IMG/VR virus record: IMGVR_UViG_3300036791_001008
Location: 1-41,197 of that record
Direction: 5' to 3' (one strand)
DNA from: a virus
Length of the DNA: 41,197 nucleotides
A program made the translations under genes and the position numbers. Under the pieces are notes generated by a model, which was not told the origin of the DNA, did no database searches, and saw only the letters and a list, made by a program, of their open reading frames with translations. Below are positions 31,451-36,578 of this stretch, piece by piece; position 1 is the first letter of the stretch, and each line of letters starts with the position of its first letter.

Positions 31451-31611
31451 CTAGAAAGTGTCCGGCCTCGCGATGCTCCGAATGAGGGCCATGAATCCCT
31501 TTTGCAAATCAGTCCGGCCAACACTTGAACCACGAGGTCCTTGCACTCGTTGATCAACTCGATCTCGGTCTCGGTCAGGTCTCGATAACCTCGGATTTTG
31601 CTTTCGGCCAT
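31451..31611 (-). pseudogene. Frame-broken Acb2/Tad1-like anti-CBASS gene
   Basis: From ATG at 31611 (GGAAAGG upstream) the product begins KIRGYRDLTETEIELINECKDL, the first helix of Acb2/Tad1 hairpin proteins that sponge cyclic nucleotides of CBASS and Thoeris defence. The second helix, SVGRTDLQKGFMALIRSIARP followed by DTF and a TAG stop, is present just downstream but in another frame. A -1 shift near CTCGTGG would join the halves; the middle is shorter than usual, so a deletion probably broke it. As it stands the first half runs into the DUF7694-like gene. Could be decay, an assembly error or programmed frameshift. Confidence 0.6.
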
Positions 31612-31681
31612 TTCGTTTCCTTTCCCTTTCTGCGTATTTGATTGCTCGGCAGTCGCCGCATCGGCAAAGATCGATCCTCAT
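31451..31681 (-). CDS. Small cysteine-motif ORF running into the Acb2-like second half
   Basis: A 76-residue ORF with GGAGG upstream: MRIDLCRCGDCRAIKYAERERKRN, a cysteine cluster plus basic helix, then continuing in the frame that encodes the second helix of the Acb2-like domain. The first 25 residues look like a real small gene; the rest may be accidental reading into the broken neighbour. Treat the 3' end with caution. Confidence 0.4.
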   Translation of the reverse strand: MRIDLCRCGDCRAIKYAERERKRNGRKQNPRLSRPDRDRDRVDQRVQGPRGSSVGRTDLQKGFMALIRSIARPDTF

Positions 31682-31708
31682 CGCGGCATCCTCCAATACC
31701 CCTCGTAT

Positions 31709-31927
31709 TCACCAATTCCAGATCAAGTCTAAGAGAGGTTCGAGCTCGTCCCCCGGCTCGATCGTGTCTAGTGCACACGGAATGCAACGTGTGATGTCGT
31801 GCGGCGGCGATGTCTTGGAGACCCAAATCGCGCAGCCACAGATATCGCACTGTCCCTGCGTCGCTTCCGTGTATCGCGGCCAACTGGCCAGCCCGCAAAT
31901 CAAGACGCGCTTTTCGCTATTTTGCAT
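31709..31927 (-). CDS. Small zinc-ribbon protein
   Basis: A 72-residue protein with CDIC and CIPC pairs (CDICGCAIWVSKTS...CIPCAL), a four- or five-cysteine zinc site, and an acidic end EPGDELEPLLDLIWNW. Overlaps the previous gene by 11 bases. Function unknown. Confidence 0.65.
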   Translation of the reverse strand: MQNSEKRVLICGLASWPRYTEATQGQCDICGCAIWVSKTSPPHDITRCIPCALDTIEPGDELEPLLDLIWNW

Positions 31928-32324
31928 AGGCGCACCGCCACGATCGCCCGCCCTCGGTGCTGACCTTCCAGCCGCCGTGGCGGGTGCAGATGTTCTCCGG
32001 CTTCGGAGCGGAGACGGGACGTGCCGGTACCGGGATAGGTAGTTCCACCGGAGGGGGCGCAGCGGCCCTAGGCTCGTCCTGGATAGGGGTTACCGGCGGA
32101 GGTGCCTTGGGAGCCCGCACGGGCTCCTCGACGTGCTGGCGCGGCTCGTAGGCCAGCCTGTCGCCCTTGTGGGAGGGAGGAGGCCTTGGCTCCACGGCAA
32201 GCGCTATGAGGGCGGCCACGAGCGCCGCGCTCATCCCCATTAATGTCAGCGTTCCCGGATTGTAGGTACTAGTGACGAGCTGTATCTGTTTTGTTGTAGG
32301 CTGGATATGGACCCACCATCGCAT
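31917..32324 (-). CDS. Membrane-anchored proline-rich protein
   Basis: A 135-residue protein from ATG at 32324. A hydrophobic helix (GMSAALVAALIALAV) near residues 30-45 is followed by a long proline-rich stretch (APKAPPPVTPIQDEP, PVELPIPVPARPVS) and a Cys-containing end ICTRHGGWKV...WRCAYAK. Its design is similar to 26485-26853. The upstream 120 bases of the longer ORF overlap another gene and are not included. Confidence 0.55.
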   Translation of the reverse strand: MRWWVHIQPTTKQIQLVTSTYNPGTLTLMGMSAALVAALIALAVEPRPPPSHKGDRLAYEPRQHVEEPVRAPKAPPPVTPIQDEPRAAAPPPVELPIPVPARPVSAPKPENICTRHGGWKVSTEGGRSWRCAYAK

Positions 32325-32460
32325 CTCGCCATTTCCCGTTTCGTCTGCATTGGAAGCTGCCGCACTCAATGCACCATCGTCTTGAAGCCACCTCAATCCA
32401 CTCGTGCGACGCCACGGCGGCAGTCTCGTCCGGCGAGGTTGCATTCACATTGCACGGCAT
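32269..32460 (-). CDS. Small cysteine-containing protein
   Basis: A 63-residue protein with WCIECGSFQCRRNGKWRDAM, a compact Cys cluster. Start ATG at 32460. Overlaps both neighbours (56 and 68 bases), so the limits are uncertain. No function recognised. Confidence 0.5.
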   Translation of the reverse strand: MPCNVNATSPDETAAVASHEWIEVASRRWCIECGSFQCRRNGKWRDAMVGPYPAYNKTDTARH

Positions 32461-32647
32461 ACGGTTCCCACTCCACATCCCTGACCACATAACCGCGATC
32501 GCCGCAGCGCTCGCATGGCGTTACAGCCTCGGCTGCCATAAGGGCGGCGCGGGCGAGTTTGGAGAAGCTTCCATAGATATTTTCCGAATGCCAAAGATTG
32601 GCCATTGCCTTCGCCGCCGCCTCGACCTGCGCATCGCTAATCGACAT
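32393..32647 (-). CDS. Small protein with C-terminal zinc motif
   Basis: An 84-residue protein (MSISDAQVEAAAKAMANLW...SFSKLARAALMAAE) with a C-terminal CERCGDRGYVV...CECN, a DnaJ-like zinc turn. Helical N-terminus of a type common in rhizobial phage proteins. Alternative in-frame starts at 32653 and 32662. Overlaps the previous gene by 11 bases. Confidence 0.55.
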   Translation of the reverse strand: MSISDAQVEAAAKAMANLWHSENIYGSFSKLARAALMAAEAVTPCERCGDRGYVVRDVEWEPYAVQCECNLAGRDCRRGVARVD

Positions 32648-32837
32648 GGTCATTACCGACATAAGCGTGCCTAGCGTTCCACAACTCATCTCGTCCAATG
32701 TGGCCGAGCGCGCTGGACAAGGATAATGCTTCAACGTTGCGCTGGAATGGTTCCAGCGCCGCCCGCAGCCGCTCGATCTGGGCATTCTTCTCCGCGAGCT
32801 TATCCCAGGCTCGCGCTTTATCGATCAGGTCACTCAT
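32637..32837 (-). CDS. Unknown small coiled-coil protein
   Basis: A 66-residue protein (LIDKARAWDKLAEKNAQIERLRAALEPF), helical with heptad character in the first half. Function unknown. Confidence 0.6.
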   Translation of the reverse strand: MSDLIDKARAWDKLAEKNAQIERLRAALEPFQRNVEALSLSSALGHIGRDELWNARHAYVGNDHVD

Positions 32838-32855
32838 GAGCAGTTCGTTCCATGC

Positions 32856-33059
32856 TTATCCGGTTTTCACCTTCCCATAATCATAGATGGCCAGCAATTC
32901 ATCATTCGAAAGCGGCGGAACGAAAGCGTGGTCGGTATCGACCACCTCGCGCTTGCGCGAGTCTACAAGGCAACGATTGCTTGGGTCGCAGGAATTGGTC
33001 CAAATCTCATAGGTTTCGCCGCGCAACTCGAAGTCTGGGCAAAGACGGTGCTCGGTCAT
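32856..33059 (-). CDS. Unknown 67-residue protein
   Basis: MTEHRLCPDFELRGETYEIWTN..., short beta-rich protein with three cysteines and an end LSNDELLAIYDYGKVK. No motif recognised. Confidence 0.55.
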   Translation of the reverse strand: MTEHRLCPDFELRGETYEIWTNSCDPSNRCLVDSRKREVVDTDHAFVPPLSNDELLAIYDYGKVKTG

Positions 33060-33108
33060 GGCTCAACCCTCCCGGGTCCGGATAAGCATGGTTCGTTCCT
33101 GCGGCGCA

Positions 33109-33513
33109 TCAGGGAGTCGCAGCCCTCCGCTGGAACTCGGAACAGATCTCTCTGATCTCCCGCGACACGGCGGCGGTGTGCTCGATGTTAGCATAGGCGA
33201 TCTTGCCCTTCTCGCGGATGGCCAGTGCGGCCTCGCCGATCAACCGCATGTCGGCGTCGCATTCGGAGAGCGCGGCCTCTAGGGCGGCGATGCGTTCCTT
33301 CACCGCTGCACCCATCTCTTCGATGTTATGCGCGGCAATTTCGTACTGCTTAAGCACCGCCTCGGCGGAAAGCCGGCCGAGGTCGGGTGCCGCGGTCACG
33401 GCTTGGTGCATGGCATCTTCCAGACGGTCGATTTCGACCCGCTCCTGTCCTCGAATCTGGGTCGAGTTGCCATCAAGCAGCCGGGGCCGGTCATAGATTG
33501 ATCTGTTCGTCAT
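33109..33513 (-). CDS. Unknown helical protein, first gene of leftward block
   Basis: A 134-residue protein from ATG at 33513, after GGAAAGG. Mostly long helices with coiled-coil look (VLKQYEIAAHNIEEMGAAVKERIAALEAALSE, AVSREIREICSEFQ). It is the first gene of the leftward small-gene block, downstream of the non-coding repeat region and the GTCCACAAATT element. Function unknown. Confidence 0.65.
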   Translation of the reverse strand: MTNRSIYDRPRLLDGNSTQIRGQERVEIDRLEDAMHQAVTAAPDLGRLSAEAVLKQYEIAAHNIEEMGAAVKERIAALEAALSECDADMRLIGEAALAIREKGKIAYANIEHTAAVSREIREICSEFQRRAATP

Positions 33514-33732
33514 TGCTTGGACCTTTCCTGTGGGGCTGGACCCCACCGGCCCAACCTAGACCCCTCGTCCACAAATTTCAAGCCATACCATAAAAGAGTT
33601 ACCCTTTGCGGGTGTGCTGAAAAAAATCGCCCCGGTGGGCCAGGGCGATCAAAGTTGCTTAGGGTCATTGCGTGCGACCATGAACATAGCTGCCTTGATC
33701 ACCTGTGGCAAGCCGCTCCATCCGTACAACAC

Positions 33733-33829
33733 TACGTCGTTCCCGCACCGTTCCTCGGGTAAAACCCGGAGGGACCAAAGTCCTATCAGCACAGGACTGC
33801 AGTCACAAGGACCAACGCCCTATACATCG
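33733..33829. repeat. Right arm of the 97-bp perfect inverted repeat
   Basis: Exact reverse complement of 1-97. Flanks differ on both visible sides. It lies 11 bases from the iterons. Contains the same two small hairpins as the left arm. Confidence 0.95.
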
Positions 33830-33840
33830 GCCACCGCTTT

Positions 33841-33892
33841 GTTTGTTTGATGATTGTTTGTTTGATCCGTGTTTGTTTGATGTTTGTTTGAT
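33841..33892 (+). repeat. Four direct 11-bp iterons GTTTGTTTGAT
   Basis: Exact copies at 33841, 33856, 33871 and 33882, with start spacings 15, 15 and 11. Single further exact copies occur at 40883-40893 (+) and 41108-41118 (-). Iterons beside a replication ATPase gene usually bind the initiator, but the binding here is inferred. Confidence 0.85.
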
Positions 33893-33900
33893 GGTCCGTT

Positions 33901-33928
33901 GGGATACCCACACATGTGTGAAAATCCC
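33901..33928. repeat. Nested palindrome
   Basis: CACACATGTGTG (33909-33920) is a perfect 12-bp palindrome, flanked by GGGAT and ATCCC which form an outer 5-bp pair. Protein-binding or strand-opening site beside the iterons. Confidence 0.6.
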
Positions 33929-34100
33929 AAATGGGTCCTGAAGGAACTCCTGAACGTCTCTTGGACGCATAGAGCGCATTCGCGAAGCGCCCCCTTGGCG
34001 ATTTGTCCCAAGGAAAATTTTTAACCGGGTTCCATTGGGTAATTTTCTTTCGTGGCCGAGGTGCACCAGCACCACCCTGCACTGGCACATCTTCCTGCAC

Positions 34101-34131
34101 CACCACCCTCCCCCTTTAGGGGGAGGTGGTG
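34101..34131. terminator. Long hairpin downstream of RepA-like gene
   Basis: CACCACC(C)TCCCCC pairs with GGGGGAGGTGGTG over 13 bp with one bulged C and a TTTA loop. It lies 56 bases beyond the stop of the leftward ATPase gene. There is no T tract on either side, so it may be a terminator or part of the origin structure. Confidence 0.5.
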
Positions 34132-34171
34132 GTGTACAGTAGGTGGTGTACACTGGTTCGAGGTGGTGTAC
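34128..34171 (+). repeat. Three direct repeats GGTGGTGTAC
   Basis: Exact copies at 34128-34137, 34142-34151 and 34162-34171; the middle one extends into the palindrome GTGTACAC. They sit directly before a TATAAT at 34176. Possibly regulator-binding sites. Confidence 0.6.
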
Positions 34172-34186
34172 CCCGTATAATACCTC

Positions 34187-35275
34187 TTACGTCTCGACGA
34201 GCATTTCCCATCCACGACTGGCTGGACCGTATGATTCTACCTTCAGGCGTCCATTCTGGAGCATTTTATTGAGGGCGGTTTCGAGTTCGGCCTTGCTCAG
34301 TCCGTTACCCTTGAGGACGGCTGGCGGGTAGTTTCTGGCGTATTTGTTTGGGCTGAGTCTTTGTCCTGATTTCACGGCGGCTTTGATTTTGTCCATGGCT
34401 TCCTGTTCGCGTGCGGCGCGTTCGAACGGCGAAGCGCTGGCCAGCGGGAGGAACAATCCTGATTTCCATTCGAGTGTGATTGTTCCATTTGTTGGACCGT
34501 ACTGATTTTTTTTGAACTCTAGTTTACGCAGGCCGTTTTCCTCTTCGTCGTCGGCTTCCTTGGCGGATTTGAGGTACATGCGGGAGCGGACGGCGTTGTG
34601 CCATTGGGTGCTGCCGCTGATGCCGGTGTCTGTTGACAGGCCTTGCAACGAGGGGTGCGAGATCGGGATGACGGAGCCATCGGCTTCGATGGCGAGGTTG
34701 GTGAACAGGTCGATGAGTTGGGTGACTTGGCCGCGATCGTTTTCACATCCGGTCCAGATGTTAGCGACGGATGCGATAACGATTTGTTTTGGTTTGATGC
34801 GGCGGGCTTCCGCCAGCAGCCAATCAAACAGTTTGGTTGGGGTCAGCTTTCCGGTTCGATCGACGGTTGCGAGCAGCGGATTTTTGCCGGCCAGCGGCAA
34901 CAAGTGGAGGCCTCCGTTCCAGGCGTCAGAGTAATCGACGCCGTAGTATTTGAGGATGAAATGCAGCCTTCGATGCACGACGGAAATATCATCTTCGGCA
35001 TCGAGGAAGAAGCTGGGTCCTGGCTCGGGCAGGCAGGTGAGCCAGTCGCGGCCGAGCGCGTGAGCGGCGCACAGTTGCAGCGCGATGGTGCTTTTGCCGA
35101 CCGCGCCGTGGCCGGAGAGGAGGCAGACCTGGCGGGCTGGGATCCGGTCCTGAACGGTCCAGTACTGTTCTGGCGGCGGGTCGTTGATGCTCCATGCCGA
35201 TCCATCGCACCAACTGAATTCCTGGCCGGCTTTTTGCTCGAACACAGCTTTGATTTCCGTTGGGATTTCGATCAT
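34187..35275 (-). CDS. RepA-like replicative AAA ATPase (AAA_25 type)
   Basis: A 362-residue protein. Walker A is SGHGAVGKST (54-63). The segment IVIASVANIWTGCENDRGQVTQLIDL, then SVIPISHPSLQGLSTDTGISGSTQWHNAVRSRMYL, matches the RepA/KaiC-like helicase family, which unwinds DNA at a phage or plasmid origin. In that family Walker B usually carries Asp; here the equivalent sites are Ala168 and Asn172, so hydrolysis may be altered. The C-terminal 80 residues look like a winged helix (SKAELETALNKMLQNGRLKVE). It ends at the iteron region. Confidence 0.85.
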   Translation of the reverse strand: MIEIPTEIKAVFEQKAGQEFSWCDGSAWSINDPPPEQYWTVQDRIPARQVCLLSGHGAVGKSTIALQLCAAHALGRDWLTCLPEPGPSFFLDAEDDISVVHRRLHFILKYYGVDYSDAWNGGLHLLPLAGKNPLLATVDRTGKLTPTKLFDWLLAEARRIKPKQIVIASVANIWTGCENDRGQVTQLIDLFTNLAIEADGSVIPISHPSLQGLSTDTGISGSTQWHNAVRSRMYLKSAKEADDEEENGLRKLEFKKNQYGPTNGTITLEWKSGLFLPLASASPFERAAREQEAMDKIKAAVKSGQRLSPNKYARNYPPAVLKGNGLSKAELETALNKMLQNGRLKVESYGPASRGWEMLVET

Positions 35276-35529
35276 GGCGATCTCCGTTTCAGGAAGTAAT
35301 TTGCGATAGCGGTTTGCTCGGCCTTGGGATGGGTTTCGAGCCAGCGCTTAAGGCGTTCGGGGTCGCCGATGCGGATCAGGTATTCGGCGGCGGCGATGGT
35401 CGAGGCGGCCGGCATCCGTTCCAGCCGTCTTTGCCGTGCCGCGTTCCATTCGCGCTGCATTTCCTCGGCGCTGGGCACGCCGTCCTCGGCCACGAGGTGA
35501 TAGTCGCGTGGGGTGTCGTCAGAGGTCAT
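35272..35529 (-). CDS. Unknown small protein upstream of RepA-like gene
   Basis: An 85-residue protein from ATG at 35529; the longer frame to 35700 overlaps the previous gene. Acidic start (TSDDTPRDYHLVAEDGVPSAEE), then basic helix (EWNAARQRRLERM) and ERLKRWLETHPKAEQTAIANYFLKRR. Coupled by ATGA on both sides. Possibly a replication accessory. Confidence 0.6.
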   Translation of the reverse strand: MTSDDTPRDYHLVAEDGVPSAEEMQREWNAARQRRLERMPAASTIAAAEYLIRIGDPERLKRWLETHPKAEQTAIANYFLKRRSP

Positions 35530-35756
35530 GGCCACAGCTCCGGGCGGACCGCGTAAAAGGCGTCCGCCCTGATCTTCTGAACGGCGTCCTGGCCGATGTC
35601 GGTCACCAGACCGTTGGTCATGGCCCAGGCTTGCAGCTCGTCGACGGCCTGATGCAGCGTGTAAACGTCTTCCGCAAAGAGCCGCGCCCGCGCCCAGCAC
35701 AACGCCGCAAACCGCGCGCTCTTGTCAGCCGGAGATTGTTTGGATATATCGGTCAT
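35526..35756 (-). CDS. Unknown small helical protein, first gene of replication operon
   Basis: A 76-residue protein (ADKSARFAALCWARARLFAEDVYTLHQAVDELQAWA). AAAGGCAG is the ribosome site. Helical, no motif. First gene of the leftward operon with the RepA-like ATPase. Confidence 0.6.
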   Translation of the reverse strand: MTDISKQSPADKSARFAALCWARARLFAEDVYTLHQAVDELQAWAMTNGLVTDIGQDAVQKIRADAFYAVRPELWP

Positions 35757-35828
35757 TGGACTGCCTTTCTGCTTATCCTTTCCCAGGAAGGGTGGTTTCA
35801 GGAACTTGCTTGACGGCGGGTTTCTTCA

Positions 35829-35860
35829 GGGGCCGTGCGGAGATATCCCCGCGCGGCCCC
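35829..35860. other. Strong hairpin in a divergent intergenic region
   Basis: GGGGCCGTGCGG pairs with CCGCGCGGCCCC over 12 bp (one G-T pair) around an 8-nt loop. It lies in the 170-bp gap (35757-35926) between the leftward replication operon and the rightward tail-fibre operon. No T tract. No clear promoter consensus was found, though both operons must start here or upstream. Confidence 0.6.
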
Positions 35861-35926
35861 TCATCATGACTCGAGCGTGAACATTATGCGATAGTAGGAT
35901 GTCGCCTTCGGAAAGGAAGCCGCAAC

Positions 35927-36112
35927 ATGTACCCGCTCGTACCCGCCCCGACGCTGATTGTTGATACGTGGGGATTCCGTCTCGCCGACCCGGACGGTAA
36001 TCTGATCGGGCGGATCAGCGACATGACGGTGACCGACGGCAGCGGGGTGATCATGCCGGTCGCGCCCGCGCCCGGCATCGAACGCAGCGTGCAGGCGCTG
36101 GCGGTGGAATGA
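35927..36112 (+). CDS. Small protein of tail-fibre operon
   Basis: A 61-residue protein with GGAAAGGA ten bases upstream. Beta-rich (TLIVDTWGFRLADPDGNLIGRISDMTVTDGSGVIMPV). Probably a small tail or baseplate-associated protein by position. Family unknown. Confidence 0.6.
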   Translation: MYPLVPAPTLIVDTWGFRLADPDGNLIGRISDMTVTDGSGVIMPVAPAPGIERSVQALAVE

Positions 36113-36116
36113 AACC

Positions 36117-36254
36117 ATGTGGATGAAATTCATCCCGGAGCCGCGCGTGATCTGGAAGGGCGCCGTGCTCGCCCGCCTGCGCGGCGCCGTGGCCCAGCTG
36201 ATGAAGAAGCGGCCGCTACGACATAAACGACAAAAGGCCCCGCCATGCCGCTGA
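36117..36254 (+). CDS. Basic 45-residue peptide
   Basis: MWMKFIPEPRVIWKGAVLARLRGAV..., basic, with a possible amphipathic helix and a Lys/Arg-rich end. Overlaps the next gene by ten bases in another frame. Ribosome site is poor. Could be real but is weakly supported. Confidence 0.4.
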   Translation: MWMKFIPEPRVIWKGAVLARLRGAVAQLMKKRPLRHKRQKAPPCR

Positions 36255-36562
36255 CCCGCCGCTATGAACCGCCGCACGCCGTCGGCGAGACCGCCGCCTT
36301 CGGGATGGATTTCAGCGCCCTGGTCCCCGCGGGGATCGGCCTCGCGGCCGGATCCCTGAAGCTGTTCACCAACGCCGCCCCGCCGGTCGCCGCCGACGCC
36401 GACTGGACCGCCGGGCAGACCTACATCCGCGGCCGCTCGATCTTCCAGCTCATGTCCGGGGGCAAGGCCGCCACTGACTACCAGATGCAGTGGACCGTCA
36501 CCGACAGCCGCAATAACGTGTGGGTCCGAACCGCGCTGGTCCTCTGCACGGCCACCGCGTAG
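36245..36562 (+). CDS. Small phage tail-associated protein
   Basis: A 105-residue protein. DFSALVPAGIGLAAGSLKLFTNAAPP, then GRSIFQLMSGGKAATDYQMQWTVTDSRNNVWVRTALVLC, matches small beta-sandwich proteins found next to tail-fibre genes in many phages. Coupled in the tail-fibre operon. Confidence 0.7.
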   Translation: MPLTRRYEPPHAVGETAAFGMDFSALVPAGIGLAAGSLKLFTNAAPPVAADADWTAGQTYIRGRSIFQLMSGGKAATDYQMQWTVTDSRNNVWVRTALVLCTATA

Positions 36563-36578
36563 CGCGCGGGAGGCTCCC

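Larger units (their letters stand above)
33514..34186. other. 673-bp non-coding region, candidate replication origin
   Basis: No convincing gene. From left to right it holds the GTCCACAAATT element (33567-33577), the right arm of the 97-bp inverted repeat (33733-33829), four 11-bp iterons (33841-33892), a nested palindrome (33901-33928), a long hairpin (34101-34131), three GGTGGTGTAC repeats (34128-34171) and a TATAAT (34176-34181). The RepA-like ATPase gene ends at its right border. Iterons, palindromes and a replication ATPase together suggest an origin and control region. Confidence 0.55.

Noticed and set aside
33841-33892. CRISPR-like array
   Set aside because: Repeats are 11 bp with 0-4 bp between them, too short and close for CRISPR; they fit iterons.
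33786-34153. Leftward ORFs across the iterons (products with IKQT/SNKQ repeats)
   Set aside because: The repeats are the iterons read as protein and the ORFs run into the inverted-repeat arm. One inner start gives a fair-looking first 27 residues, but there is no ribosome site or natural end.
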